A stretch of DNA of 64,000 bases from Paracoccaceae bacterium (GTDB taxonomy: Bacteria > Pseudomonadota > Alphaproteobacteria > Rhodobacterales > Rhodobacteraceae), in NCBI GenBank assembly GCA_018607905.1, contig JABBAP010000025.1, positions 1 through 64,000 on the forward strand. Direction: 5' to 3'. Below are positions 1-10,279 of this stretch, one piece after another. The notes beneath the pieces were generated by a model, which worked only from the letters and a program-made list of their open reading frames with translations, searched no databases and was not told the DNA's origin. Every line of letters begins with the position of its first letter. Within the stretch, counting starts at the first letter, position 1. Both the position numbers and the translations under genes were made by a program.

Positions 1-29
1 AGAACGCGGTTAGAGAAAAGGTCGAACAC

Positions 30-722
30 ATGTTCGCAGTCGTTAAAACTGGTGGCAAACAGTACAAAGTTGCTTCTGGCGAAGTCCTCAAGATCGAAAA
101 GATCGCAGGAAACGCTGGTGAAAAAGTTCAATTCAACGAAGTTTTGATGCTCGGTGGGGATAAAACCACTGTGGGCACGCCAACTGTTGCTGGTGCCGGC
201 GTTCAAGCCGAAATCCTGGAACAGGCCAAAGGCCCAAAGGTTATCAACTACGTTAAACGTCGTCGTAAGCACTCCTCGCAGCGTAAAAAGGGCCACCGTC
301 AGCAACTGACTGTTGTTCGCATCACGGACATTCTGGCCACTGGCGCAGATAAGTCTGGTGTAACTGCTGCCTTGAATGGTGCGGGTTTTGTTGTTGCCGC
401 TGGTGTTGCGGTAGCCGCGCCGAAAAAAGCCAAAGCCAAAGCCGAAAAGAAGGCTGCTCCTGCAAAAGCAGCTGCGCCTACGAAAGCGAAAGCTGAAAAA
501 GCGGCACCTGCTGCAACAGCTGGCGCGGATGATTTGAAAGAATTGTCAGGTGTTGGCCCCGCTCTCGAGAAAAAACTGCACGCAGCTGGCGTTACATCGT
601 TTGCACAAGTTGCAGCATGGACAGACGCTGACGTTGAAGATTTCGGTGAGAAATTGTCATTCAAAGGCCGGATCGAACGCGAAGGCTGGATCGATCAAGC
701 CAAAAAGCTGGCTAAAGGTTAA
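30..722 (+). CDS. rplU: 50S ribosomal protein L21 with Ala/Lys-rich linker and C-terminal helix-hairpin-helix-like extension
   Basis: N-terminus [14 protein letters not shown]...[21 protein letters not shown] is canonical L21; C-terminal [29 protein letters not shown] resembles an HhH domain; followed by rpmA. Confidence 0.97.
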   Translation: MFAVVKTGGKQYKVASGEVLKIEKIAGNAGEKVQFNEVLMLGGDKTTVGTPTVAGAGVQAEILEQAKGPKVINYVKRRRKHSSQRKKGHRQQLTVVRITDILATGADKSGVTAALNGAGFVVAAGVAVAAPKKAKAKAEKKAAPAKAAAPTKAKAEKAAPAATAGADDLKELSGVGPALEKKLHAAGVTSFAQVAAWTDADVEDFGEKLSFKGRIEREGWIDQAKKLAKG

Positions 723-733
723 GGAGAGAACAC

Positions 734-1003
734 ATGGCACATAAAAAAGCAGGCGGCTCATCCCGTAACGGTCGTGACTCCGCTGGACGTCGTCTCGGCA
801 TCAAAAAATACGGCGGCGAAGCTGTCATCCCCGGTAACATCATTGCGCGTCAACGCGGTAACAAGTGGTGGCCAGGTGATGGTGTTGGTCAAGGTAAAGA
901 CCACACAATCTTTGCAGTTGTTGAAGGCGCGGTAACGTTCCGCAAGGGCTTCAAAAACCGTACGTTTATTTCTGTCCTTCCTGTGGCGGAGGCCGCTGAA
1001 TAA
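734..1003 (+). CDS. rpmA: 50S ribosomal protein L27
   Basis: [29 protein letters not shown]...[23 protein letters not shown]. Confidence 0.98.
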   Translation: MAHKKAGGSSRNGRDSAGRRLGIKKYGGEAVIPGNIIARQRGNKWWPGDGVGQGKDHTIFAVVEGAVTFRKGFKNRTFISVLPVAEAAE

Positions 1004-1034
1004 TTCCGACAGATATTCGAATGTAAAAATTCCA

Positions 1035-1066
1035 AAGGGTCGGTTGAAAAACCGGCCCTTTTTCTT
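1035..1066 (+). terminator. Rho-independent terminator after rpmA
   Basis: AAGGGTCGGTT-GAAA-AACCGGCCCTT stem (one G-U pair) followed by T-rich tract. Confidence 0.85.
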
Positions 1067-1083
1067 TTTCAGGAGTGAGCGTT

Positions 1084-1188
1084 GTGGACGTCGTTGAGCT
1101 TGCCAAATTATTTGCAACTGCTGTGCAACGCGGCCCTGCGCTTGCGCGCAAAATTTCTGGTGCGAATTGTGGGCTGGTTTTGAAATGA
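1084..1188 (+). CDS. small ORF (34 aa), possibly coupled to the downstream LysE-family gene
   Basis: AGGAGTGAGCGTTGTG start context; MDVVELAKLFATAVQRGPALARKISGANCGLVLK; stop overlaps the LysE start as ATGA. Confidence 0.4.
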   Translation: MDVVELAKLFATAVQRGPALARKISGANCGLVLK

Positions 1189-1790
1189 TGATCGCCCTTG
1201 CTCCCATACTTATCTTTTTTGCCTCTCAGGTTGGCACACCTGGCCCTGCGAATATGGCGTTGTTGGCCACGGGTGCGCGGTTTGGATTGCGCCGTGCGTT
1301 GCCGTTTGTTGGCGGCGTGGCGGTTGGCAAGCAGTTGATTATTTGGCCGATGGGCTTTGGCTTGATTGGTTTACAAGATCAATTTCCGCTGGTTTTTGCG
1401 GCCCTTAAATATGTGTCAGCGGCCTATATTATCTGGCTGGCGTGGAAGGTTGCGAATTTGCGGCTGGTTACAGGCGATGGCAGTGGGACTGCGCCCGGGT
1501 TTATGGCGGGATTGATCGTGCACCCGCTTAATCCAAAGGCATGGGCAATGATCACGGCTGGGTTCACCAACTTTGTCGCTGCGGGCACCCCTGCATTCCA
1601 AGCGACAGCCGTGATCGCGGTGAGTTTATTTGTCTGTCAGCTGATCTTGCATCCATTGTGGTGCTGGGGTGGCGATCGTTTGGCAGCCACAGTTGCGGGT
1701 AAACCCGCCGAGCGGTGGTTGATGTGGGCCTTGGCCGCGTTAACTGTGTTAAGCGTTTTATTTGTTTTGTTTCAAGGAGGTGCAGCATGA
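1185..1790 (+). CDS. LysE/RhtB family amino-acid exporter
   Basis: MMIALAPILIFFASQVGTPGPANMALLATGARFGLRRALPFVGGV; multiple TM segments; start placed at ATG 1185 rather than TTG 1167. Confidence 0.88.
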   Translation: MMIALAPILIFFASQVGTPGPANMALLATGARFGLRRALPFVGGVAVGKQLIIWPMGFGLIGLQDQFPLVFAALKYVSAAYIIWLAWKVANLRLVTGDGSGTAPGFMAGLIVHPLNPKAWAMITAGFTNFVAAGTPAFQATAVIAVSLFVCQLILHPLWCWGGDRLAATVAGKPAERWLMWALAALTVLSVLFVLFQGGAA

Positions 1791-2329
1791 AGGTATCAGA
1801 GATAAAAGGCCAATTGGTCATTCCAACAGAGCGATTTTCATTACGCCCTGTTCGTGACAGTGATGCAGGCTTAATCACGCTTTATGCCAGTGACAAACGG
1901 GTTGCGGATATGACGGATCATATTCCACACCCGTACCCGCCCGGCGCAGCAGAGGTGTTTCTGGAACGTGTTTTGGCGGCTGATACGTTGGAGCAGGTCT
2001 GGGCAATTGATGGTGGCGTAGATGGGTTGGGCGAGGTACTGGGCGTGATTTCCCTGAAACGCGTAACCGATGATCAATCTGAAATCGGATATTGGATTGC
2101 GCCAGAAATGTGGAATACGGGCCTAGCCTCGGAGGCATTGAACGCGCTGGTTGCAGCGAACCCTTTGGCGGATAAATCGATGGTTGCGAGCATCTTTCAA
2201 GACAACCCTGCGTCGGCCAAAGTGGTGATGAATGCCGGCTTTTCCCTGATCGGGGAAAGCGAAGTGTTTTGCGTGGCGCGAAAAGGTATGGTTGATACGT
2301 GGGATTACGTGCAGCGCCTTACAGAATAA
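1787..2329 (+). CDS. GNAT family N-acetyltransferase (RimJ/RimL-like)
   Basis: MKVSEIKGQLVIPTERFSLRPVRDSDAGLITLY...IGYWIAPEMWNTGLASEALNAL; ATGA overlap with preceding gene; RBS AAGGAGG. Confidence 0.88.
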   Translation: MKVSEIKGQLVIPTERFSLRPVRDSDAGLITLYASDKRVADMTDHIPHPYPPGAAEVFLERVLAADTLEQVWAIDGGVDGLGEVLGVISLKRVTDDQSEIGYWIAPEMWNTGLASEALNALVAANPLADKSMVASIFQDNPASAKVVMNAGFSLIGESEVFCVARKGMVDTWDYVQRLTE

Positions 2330-2400
2330 AGGCCTGCGCGGGTTGAGCCGCGTGGACCCTTGCGCTATCGGTGGCGCACGCCTGACAGAAAGCCAACGCG

Positions 2401-3432
2401 ATGAAATTCCTCGATCTTACCAAAGTCCATCTAAAGTCCGGTGCGGGCGGCAATGGCTGTGTATCCTTTCGTCGTGCTGCGCATGAAGAATTTGGCGGAC
2501 CCGATGGCGGTAATGGCGGCCAAGGGGGCGATGTTTTTGCTGAGGCCGTTGAAGGCCTGAACACGCTGATTGATTTTCGCTATCAACAGCATTTCTTTGC
2601 TAAGAACGGGCGACCAGGAATGGGCAAGCAGCGTTCGGGTAAAGATGGCGATGATATCATTCTAAAGGTTCCTGTCGGCACAGAAATTTTGGAAGAAGAC
2701 GAAGAAACCATCGTGGCCGATCTGACCGTAGTTGGTCAGCGCGTGTTGCTTGCCAAAGGTGGCAACGGTGGTTTTGGCAACCTGCATTTCAAATCCTCCA
2801 CAAACCAAGCACCGCGCCGTGCGAACCCCGGCCAGCCGTTGATTGAACGGACGGTTTGGCTTCGATTGAAACTGATTGCAGATGCGGGATTGTTGGGTTT
2901 GCCGAATGCTGGAAAATCCACATTCTTGGCGGCCACGTCCAATGCACGGCCCAAAATTGCGGATTATCCATTTACGACGCTGCACCCGAACTTGGGTGTT
3001 GTTGGTGTTGATAAAACAGAATTTGTGATGGCCGATATTCCAGGCTTGATTGAAGGTGCGCACGAAGGGCGTGGCATTGGTGATCAATTCTTGGGCCATG
3101 TCGAACGCTGCGCGGTTCTGTTGCATCTGATTGATGGCACATCCGATGACGTAGTTGGCGATTGGAAAACGATCATCAACGAGTTGGAGCAATACGGCGG
3201 TGAGTTGGCGGATAAGCCGCGCATCACGGCGTTAAACAAAATCGACGCGCTGGATGATGTGGAACAGGCTGAAAAGCACAACGCGCTTGTGGTTGCGACG
3301 GGGGGTGACGTTCACCAAATCTCTGGTGTGGCGCGGGATGGTTTGACGGATGTTTTGCGGGCCATTCGTGCGGCAATTATTTCACGTGATGAATCAGAAG
3401 TGGAGACGGAGGATACTGGATGGCGTCCGTAA
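2401..3432 (+). CDS. obgE: GTPase Obg/CgtA
   Basis: [26 protein letters not shown]1 [27 protein letters not shown]. Confidence 0.97.
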   Translation: MKFLDLTKVHLKSGAGGNGCVSFRRAAHEEFGGPDGGNGGQGGDVFAEAVEGLNTLIDFRYQQHFFAKNGRPGMGKQRSGKDGDDIILKVPVGTEILEEDEETIVADLTVVGQRVLLAKGGNGGFGNLHFKSSTNQAPRRANPGQPLIERTVWLRLKLIADAGLLGLPNAGKSTFLAATSNARPKIADYPFTTLHPNLGVVGVDKTEFVMADIPGLIEGAHEGRGIGDQFLGHVERCAVLLHLIDGTSDDVVGDWKTIINELEQYGGELADKPRITALNKIDALDDVEQAEKHNALVVATGGDVHQISGVARDGLTDVLRAIRAAIISRDESEVETEDTGWRP

Positions 3433-4541
3433 CCCCGAACCCACTGAAAGACGCGAAACGCATCGTTGTTAAGATCGGCTCCGCCCTTTTGGTGGATGCG
3501 GCGTCTGGTGAATTGCGCCTTGATTGGTTGAAATCGCTCGCGCTGGATATTTCAAAACAAAAACAGCAGGGACGGGACGTTTTGGTTGTCAGCTCTGGCT
3601 CGATTGCCCTTGGGCGTCGGGTTCTTGGCTTGCCAGAGGGCGAATTGTCGTTGGATCAATCACAGGCTGCGGCGGCGGTCGGGCAGATTAGATTGGCGCG
3701 GGCTTATGAGGAAGTTCTAGCGCCCCATGATATCAAAACAGCGCAAGTTTTGCTGACGTTGGATGACAGCGCGGACCGGCGTCGGTATTTGAATTCACGT
3801 GCCACATTCGGGGCATTGATGAATTTTGGCGTGGTTCCGATTGTGAACGAAAATGATACCGTCGCCACAGATGAAATTCGGTTTGGCGACAATGATCGAC
3901 TGGCCGCACAAGTGGCGTCGATGGCGGGTGCGGATGTGTTGGTTTTACTGTCTGATGTGGATGGGTTTTATTCGGCCAATCCAAAGACAGACCCAAGTGC
4001 GACGAAATTTGGCGTGGTTACCGAAATTACGCCCGATCTCGAAGCGATGGCTGGGGATGCGGGCACAGCGGCGGCCAAAGGCGGAATGAAAACCAAATTG
4101 ATGGCGGCGAAATCTGCAATGCAAGCGGGTTGTGCGATGGCGATCATGGAGGGTGATCAATTGGGTCCGTTAACTGCGCTGGAAAATGGTGAGGCTGCCA
4201 GTTGGTTTCTAGCTGCGACCAACCCAAAGGCGGCGCGGAAACAGTGGATTTCGGGCATGAAATCCCGTGGAATATTGCTGGTGGATACGGGTGCTGCGCG
4301 GGCGTTGGCCAGCGGGAAATCTTTGTTGGCGGCAGGTGTTCAAAATGTCCACGGTGAGTTTCAGCGTGGCGATCCAGTTTCAATCGCTGGGCCTGATGGT
4401 GTAGAGCTGGCCAAGGGTTTGGTCGGGTATAGTTCGGCCGAAACTATGGCGATAGCGGGGCGGCAAAGCACTGAAATTGCTGATGTTTTAGGGTACGTAG
4501 GCCGTGCAGCATTGGTGCACCGCGATGATATGGTAAATTGA
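3420..4541 (+). CDS. proB: glutamate 5-kinase with PUA domain
   Basis: [13 protein letters not shown]...[14 protein letters not shown]...[12 protein letters not shown]...GTGGMKTKL-like motif ([12 protein letters not shown]). Confidence 0.96.
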   Translation: MASVTPNPLKDAKRIVVKIGSALLVDAASGELRLDWLKSLALDISKQKQQGRDVLVVSSGSIALGRRVLGLPEGELSLDQSQAAAAVGQIRLARAYEEVLAPHDIKTAQVLLTLDDSADRRRYLNSRATFGALMNFGVVPIVNENDTVATDEIRFGDNDRLAAQVASMAGADVLVLLSDVDGFYSANPKTDPSATKFGVVTEITPDLEAMAGDAGTAAAKGGMKTKLMAAKSAMQAGCAMAIMEGDQLGPLTALENGEAASWFLAATNPKAARKQWISGMKSRGILLVDTGAARALASGKSLLAAGVQNVHGEFQRGDPVSIAGPDGVELAKGLVGYSSAETMAIAGRQSTEIADVLGYVGRAALVHRDDMVN

Positions 4542-4548
4542 GGGTACG

Positions 4549-5811
4549 ATGAACGCGAAGAACATAGCAGACGTGATGCAAAGCATCGGGATCAAAGCCA
4601 AAGCGGCGAGTGCCGAGCTGGCTTACGCGAGTGCCGAGCGCAAACATGCAGCGTTGATCGGCGCGGCTGAGGCCATGATCCATCGTATGGATGATATCTT
4701 GGTGGCCAATGTCAAAGACCTCGATTACGGATTGGACAAAGGCCTGTCGCCCGCCATGATGGATCGCCTTATGTTGAACAAAGAGCGGGTTTTGGCGATG
4801 GCAAACGGTGTTCGCGCCGTTGCAGAACAAGCCGATCCTGTTGGCAGTGTGATTGCGGAATGGACGCAGCCATCTGGCCTGCATATTCAGCGTGTTCGCA
4901 CGCCATTGGGGGTGATTGGTGTGGTTTACGAAAGCCGCCCAAACGTGACCGCGGATGCAGGCGCGTTGTGTTTAAAGGCTGGTAATGCGTCGATATTGCG
5001 TGGCGGATCAGAGAGTTTCCATTCGGCAAAACTGATCCATGAGTGTTTGGTCGAAGGGCTGAAGGGTGCGAATCTGCCCGTTACCTGCATTCAAATGGCC
5101 CCTGATCGCGATCGCGCCTGTGTCAGTGAAATGCTGACAATGACCGAGTTTATTGATGTGATTGTTCCGCGCGGGGGCAAGGGATTGGTTGCGCGTGTTC
5201 AAGAAGAAGCGCGGGTTCCCGTTTTTGCGCATCTAGAGGGGATTTGCCACGTTTATGTGGATGGCAGCGCGGATTTGGAGAAAACCAAAGCGGTTGTGAT
5301 GAACGCTAAAACGCGACGCACGGGGATTTGCGGGTCTGCGGAATGCCTGCTGGTGGATAAGGCGTTTTTTGAAACGCACGGCGCGCCATTTGTGACAGAT
5401 TTGCTGGGCGTCGGCGTTGAAGTGCGTGGAGATGACACCCTTCAGAGCATCGACGGCGTTATCGCGGCGAAGGGTGATGATTTCGGGCGCGAGTTTCTGG
5501 ATATGATCATCGCAGCGCGCGTGGTGGACGGTGTTGAAGGGGCGATTGAGCACATTCAACAGTTTGGGTCGAACCACACGGATTGCATTATGGCCGAAGA
5601 AAACGCGGCGGTTGATATGTTTTTTGGTCGGCTCGACAGCGCAATCCTGATGCACAATGCGTCTACGCAATTTGCGGATGGTGGTGAATTTGGCATGGGC
5701 GCTGAAATTGGCATCGCGACGGGTAAAATGCACGCGCGTGGGCCTGTTGGGGCTGAACAATTGACCAGTTTCAAATACTTGGTGCGTGGTGACGGAACGG
5801 TTCGGGCATGA
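4549..5811 (+). CDS. proA: gamma-glutamyl phosphate reductase
   Basis: [67 protein letters not shown]. Confidence 0.97.
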   Translation: MNAKNIADVMQSIGIKAKAASAELAYASAERKHAALIGAAEAMIHRMDDILVANVKDLDYGLDKGLSPAMMDRLMLNKERVLAMANGVRAVAEQADPVGSVIAEWTQPSGLHIQRVRTPLGVIGVVYESRPNVTADAGALCLKAGNASILRGGSESFHSAKLIHECLVEGLKGANLPVTCIQMAPDRDRACVSEMLTMTEFIDVIVPRGGKGLVARVQEEARVPVFAHLEGICHVYVDGSADLEKTKAVVMNAKTRRTGICGSAECLLVDKAFFETHGAPFVTDLLGVGVEVRGDDTLQSIDGVIAAKGDDFGREFLDMIIAARVVDGVEGAIEHIQQFGSNHTDCIMAEENAAVDMFFGRLDSAILMHNASTQFADGGEFGMGAEIGIATGKMHARGPVGAEQLTSFKYLVRGDGTVRA

Positions 5812-6266
5812 GTCTGAACATTCGACTTGCGAGCGTGAATGATTGTGATGCGCTGAGCGATGTGTGTTTCCGTTCAAAACAATCAAACGGATATGATGAT
5901 GCGTTTATGGAAACCTGCCGCGAAGAATTGCGGGTGATGCCTGAAACATTGAACGAAATGACGCTTTGGCTGGCGGAAGATGACGATGTCGTGCTCGGAT
6001 GCGCGGCGTTGCAACAGGACACCTCTACGCAGGGTGAAGTGTCGTTGTTTTTTGTGGATCCAAATGTGCAAGGTCGTGGCGTCGGGCGCATGTTGTGGAC
6101 GGTTGTGTTTAAAGCTGCACACGAGCGCAAATTATCTACGTTGGTATTGTTTTCTGATCCAAATGCCGTCGGGTTTTATGCAAAGCAAGGATTTGCAGAA
6201 GTTGGTACATCGCCATCACGTTCAATTCCTGGGCGCATGTTGCCCAAAATGCAATTGTCGATCTGA
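5808..6266 (+). CDS. GNAT family N-acetyltransferase
   Basis: [31 protein letters not shown]...[20 protein letters not shown] overlap with proA. Confidence 0.87.
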   Translation: MSLNIRLASVNDCDALSDVCFRSKQSNGYDDAFMETCREELRVMPETLNEMTLWLAEDDDVVLGCAALQQDTSTQGEVSLFFVDPNVQGRGVGRMLWTVVFKAAHERKLSTLVLFSDPNAVGFYAKQGFAEVGTSPSRSIPGRMLPKMQLSI

Positions 6267-6271
6267 CACAA

Positions 6272-6298
6272 AAAAGCCCGCAAATTGAGCGGGTTTTG
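6272..6298. terminator. bidirectional intrinsic terminator between convergent genes
   Basis: AAAAGCCCGC-AAATTGA-GCGGGTTTT stem with A and T tracts on either side. Confidence 0.75.
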
Positions 6299-6319
6299 AA
6301 TTTTAGGTTTTGGGGTGGT

Positions 6320-6892
6320 TTAGCTGACCCAAGAGCGAACTGGGCCGCAATCCAAGTGTACGAAATTCGAACGGTAGTATTTGCCAACACCGCCAGATCG
6401 ACAAGAAACACCAGCACGTGCGATTTGCTTAACCGAGCGAGAGCCCAGACGCAGATCAGCAGCCATGCCTTTGACGTGATAGCTTTGTTTCGCAACATTG
6501 CGTGATTTGGACCGCAGCATGTTGTTGGTACGTGACGTGCGGTATCCAGACAGAACCAAGAAAGGTTCGTCGGTATCCAGCAGGTTCAAAGTTGCAGCCA
6601 TCAGATCGACATTGCGGCGATCCATGTTACGGGTCGCGTTCTGACGCCAATCGCGCATGAAGTAGTTGATTTCTTCAAGGGCAGGTTTGATGTACTGACC
6701 TTCAACCCAATAAATGGTGTTGAGGGCTTCGCCAGTGCGTTGATTGCGCAGGTTCACCTTACGGATGTTACCAGCACCTTTAAGGTAGCCCGCAGCATTT
6801 GCGTAATAGGGCGTAGCTGAAAGCATTGCGACACCTGCAAAGGCACCCAATAGCTTACGCCGTGAAAGATTTTCGTTTATTTTGCCAGTCAT
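6320..6892 (-). CDS. DUF882/YcbK-like (M15-type) peptidase with twin-arginine signal
   Basis: SRRKLLGAFAGVAMLSATPYYANA Tat-like signal; VLSGYRTSRTNNMLR...SYHVKGMAADLR; FVHLDCGPVRSW. Confidence 0.9.
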   Translation of the reverse strand: MTGKINENLSRRKLLGAFAGVAMLSATPYYANAAGYLKGAGNIRKVNLRNQRTGEALNTIYWVEGQYIKPALEEINYFMRDWRQNATRNMDRRNVDLMAATLNLLDTDEPFLVLSGYRTSRTNNMLRSKSRNVAKQSYHVKGMAADLRLGSRSVKQIARAGVSCRSGGVGKYYRSNFVHLDCGPVRSWVS

Positions 6893-7210
6893 AGTCTACT
6901 GTCTCGTCTTTATGTCCACGTATTCACGCAGATCTTTTTAGTGTCCCGATCACAAATCTTGACGCTTTATTACATAGACTGATTCGCAAACCAAGTGTTC
7001 TGTTTCACGGTGAGCGTTTTTCTGCTTATTTCGCACGCCCTTAGCCCAATGCCGTCAATCGATGCTCTCGATCACATTTTGTTCTAGTTATATGATGACA
7101 ATAATCCTCAAATTAGGCAAAAGTTTGCCGAAAAGGTGATTGGACTATGTTTTTTAGACAGTGTCTAACGTATAAAACGCCTAACAAAACACAGTGGTAT
7201 TGAGGGAAGC

Positions 7211-8818
7211 ATGTATTTTTTACGCAATAAAATTTTAGGTCTCGCGGCCGCGACTGCTATCGCATCGCTTGGAGTATTCGCAGCGCCGGCCGTTCAGGCC
7301 AAAGCCAGCAAAGCGCAAATTTCTGCAGCTGTGAATGCAGATAAATCACTTTCGTCTGAGGCGAAGCAATTTTATGCTGCTCGCAATTACCAACCAATCT
7401 GGGTTGGAAACAAAAACAAAGCCCGCATGAAGGCCCTTTTGAATGCGGTTTCTTCGGCTTCTGAGCATGGTTTGCCAACGGCACAATATCAAATTTCAGA
7501 ATTGAAAAGCGCGCTAAATGCTGCACGCGGCACCGAAGGCGCTGCTGCCGAAGCGTTTGCGACGAAGATTTTCCTGAAATACGCGCATGATTTATCATCA
7601 GGTGTTCTGGAGCCAAAAAAGGTCGACAAAGAAATTGCAGTTCAACCACCGCGGCGTTCTGAACTTGCGTTGCTGGATGCGATTCCGCGCAGTTCGCCAA
7701 GCGGGTTCTTCAAAGCATTGGCGCCTAAACATCCAGAATACGCCCGTTTAATCAAAGAAAAACAACGTCTTGAAAAAATACTCGGACATGGTGGTTATGG
7801 CCCTGACGTGCCTGTAGCCACGCTGAAACCCGGTACATCGAGCAAAAACGTCACCAAAATGCGCGCGCGTTTAACGGCCTTGGGTTATGGCCGTTTGGGC
7901 GCTGATCCTGCATTTGATGATGGCCTGAAGAAAGTTGTTCAGCAATTTCAAACAGATTACGGTCTGAGCGCGGATGGCGTTGCCGGGCCGGGTACGGTTA
8001 AGGTCATGAATACTTCTGCGGAACACCGTTTACGCCAAGTTCTGGTGAATTTGGAGCGCGAACGCTGGATGAACCGCGCACGGGGCAAGCGCCACATCGT
8101 TGTGAACTTGGCCGACTTCTCGTTTAATCTGTACGACAATGATCGGGTCAGCTTTACGTCCGTGACGGTGATCGGCAAAGTTGCCAAAGATCGCACGCCT
8201 GAATTTCATGATGAAATGACCCACATGGTTGTGAACCCGACATGGCACGTGCCCCGGTCCATTGCGGGCAAAGAATACCTGCCGATTCTGAAGAAAGACC
8301 CAGGATTTCTAGCGCGTCGCGGTATGCGGATGGTAGGCAGCAATGGTAAAGCGGTTAATCCAGCAAATGTGAACCTCGCGGGATATAGCGCCAAGAACTT
8401 TCCTTTCAGCATCAAGCAGAAGCCATCTAAGGGGAATGCGCTGGGTTTGGTGAAGTTTATTTTCCCAAACAAGTACAATATTTACCTGCATGACACCCCG
8501 TCCAAAAGCCTGTTCAAACGCGAAACACGGGCGTTTAGCCACGGGTGTATTCGGGTGCAAAAACCGTTCGAATTTGCCTATAAATTGTTGGACAAACAAA
8601 CATCTGATCCAAAAGGCGCGTTCACAGGTTGGTTGAAAACGGGGCGTGAGCAGTATGTGAACTTGCAACAGCCTGTTCCTGTCTACCTGAACTATCGTAC
8701 TGCTTTCTTTAAAGAAAATGGCCGCGTCAACTATCGTAAAGACATTTACGGACGTGATAAAACGATCTTTAACGCGCTCAGCAAAGCTGGGGTAGCGTTG
8801 CAAGCCGTTCAAGGGTAA
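7211..8818 (+). CDS. L,D-transpeptidase (YcbB-like) with peptidoglycan-binding domain
   Basis: signal peptide; PGTSSKNVTKMRARLTALGY PG-binding motif; YLHDTPSKSLFKRETRAFSHGCIRVQKP catalytic HGCIR motif. Confidence 0.94.
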   Translation: MYFLRNKILGLAAATAIASLGVFAAPAVQAKASKAQISAAVNADKSLSSEAKQFYAARNYQPIWVGNKNKARMKALLNAVSSASEHGLPTAQYQISELKSALNAARGTEGAAAEAFATKIFLKYAHDLSSGVLEPKKVDKEIAVQPPRRSELALLDAIPRSSPSGFFKALAPKHPEYARLIKEKQRLEKILGHGGYGPDVPVATLKPGTSSKNVTKMRARLTALGYGRLGADPAFDDGLKKVVQQFQTDYGLSADGVAGPGTVKVMNTSAEHRLRQVLVNLERERWMNRARGKRHIVVNLADFSFNLYDNDRVSFTSVTVIGKVAKDRTPEFHDEMTHMVVNPTWHVPRSIAGKEYLPILKKDPGFLARRGMRMVGSNGKAVNPANVNLAGYSAKNFPFSIKQKPSKGNALGLVKFIFPNKYNIYLHDTPSKSLFKRETRAFSHGCIRVQKPFEFAYKLLDKQTSDPKGAFTGWLKTGREQYVNLQQPVPVYLNYRTAFFKENGRVNYRKDIYGRDKTIFNALSKAGVALQAVQG

Positions 8819-8884
8819 AACCCAACTGAATTCGGGATCAATGGGCGCCTCGTGAGGGCGCCCATTCTCGTTTAAGGACAAGAC

Positions 8885-9979
8885 ATGACGCGTTACACGA
8901 TTGCACAAATTGCCGAACAATTGGGCGCAGAGGCCGTAGGCGATCTGTCGATCCGTGTATCTTCTGTACAGGAACCCTCAAAGGCGGGGCCAGATCAATT
9001 GGCATTGGCGATGGAACCGTCCTACGCCGAGCCGTTGCAGGCCGGAAACGCGCAAGCGGCTGTTGTTTGGGAGGGTGCGGATTGGCGAGGCTTGGGTTTG
9101 AAAGCGGCGGTTTTTGCACCGCGCTCGCGCTATGTTTTATCCGGTGTGACGCGGGTTTTTGAACATATTCCTGACATCCCGATTGGCATACACCCAACGG
9201 CCGTGATTGATCCAAGCGCGCAGATTGGTGCGAACCCGTCGATTGGCCCGTTTGTGGTGATTTCTTCGGGTGTTTCCATCGGCGATAATGCCCGTATTGC
9301 CAGCCATTCGTCCATCGGGCGCGATGCGGTTATCGGCCATAACCCTTTGATTTATCAAGGTGTTCATATCGGCGCGCGGGTGCAGATTGGCAATGATTTT
9401 TACGCCCAACAAGGTGTTGCAGTGGGGGTTGATGGCTTTTCCTATGTCACGCCAAAACCAGGTGCGATTGAAGAAGCAAAGGCCACGGGACAGATCACCG
9501 GTGCGAGCAAAATCGAGGGCTTTGCACGGATCAATTCGCTCGGCTCGGTGATCCTTGGGGATCGCGTGGAAATTGGCGCAAATTCTGCACTAGATCGGGG
9601 CACCATTGCAAACACAACTATTGGCAACGGTACAAAGTTGGATAACTTGGTGCATGTCGGTCATAACGTAACGGTGGGTGAAAACTGTTTGCTGTGTGGG
9701 CAGGTTGGTGTCGCAGGGAGCAGTGTTATCGGAGATAGGGTTGTTTTGGGCGGGCAAGTCGGTGTTGCCGATCACATCACCATTGGTTCTGACGTGATCG
9801 CCGCAGGTAAATCGGGCATTTCAAGCAATGTTCCATCGGGGCGTGTGATGATGGGCAGCCCTGCGATGAAGATGAATTTGAATATCGAGGCGTATAAAGC
9901 GTTGCGTCGGCTGCCCCGATTGGTGGCAAAGGTCGCGAGATTAGAAAAATTGGTTTCCAAGCCGAGTGAAACTGAGTAG
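8885..9979 (+). CDS. lpxD: UDP-3-O-(3-hydroxyacyl)glucosamine N-acyltransferase
   Basis: left-handed beta-helix hexapeptide repeats; IEGFARINSLGSVILGDRVEIGANSALDRGTI; LDNLVHVGHNVTVGENCLLCGQVGVAGSS. Confidence 0.95.
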   Translation: MTRYTIAQIAEQLGAEAVGDLSIRVSSVQEPSKAGPDQLALAMEPSYAEPLQAGNAQAAVVWEGADWRGLGLKAAVFAPRSRYVLSGVTRVFEHIPDIPIGIHPTAVIDPSAQIGANPSIGPFVVISSGVSIGDNARIASHSSIGRDAVIGHNPLIYQGVHIGARVQIGNDFYAQQGVAVGVDGFSYVTPKPGAIEEAKATGQITGASKIEGFARINSLGSVILGDRVEIGANSALDRGTIANTTIGNGTKLDNLVHVGHNVTVGENCLLCGQVGVAGSSVIGDRVVLGGQVGVADHITIGSDVIAAGKSGISSNVPSGRVMMGSPAMKMNLNIEAYKALRRLPRLVAKVARLEKLVSKPSETE

Positions 9980-10015
9980 TTCCTTGGTCAAGTTTTGAAT
10001 GCAGGTGCAATACAA

Positions 10016-10276
10016 ATGTCCGTGAGCGACAAAATCAAAGAAATCCTTGCTGAGCAGGCGTTACTGACGCCTGGCGATGTGACTGATGATGCGTCTTTGT
10101 TGGACCTTGGTATCGACAGTTTAGGCGTCGTCGAGGTTATTTTCGCGATTGAGGAAGAATTCAGCATCTCGGTTCCGTTTAATGCCAATGATCCTGCGGC
10201 CTCTGATTTCGATATTTCATCTGTGCAGGCCATTAGTAATGCCGTTGGCCAGCTGATTACGCAACAGGCCAGCTGA
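10016..10276 (+). CDS. acyl carrier protein
   Basis: MSVSDKIKEILAEQALLTPGDVTDDASLLDLGIDSLGVVEVIFAIEEEFSI; DSL phosphopantetheine site. Confidence 0.92.
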   Translation: MSVSDKIKEILAEQALLTPGDVTDDASLLDLGIDSLGVVEVIFAIEEEFSISVPFNANDPAASDFDISSVQAISNAVGQLITQQAS

Positions 10277-10279
10277 GCG

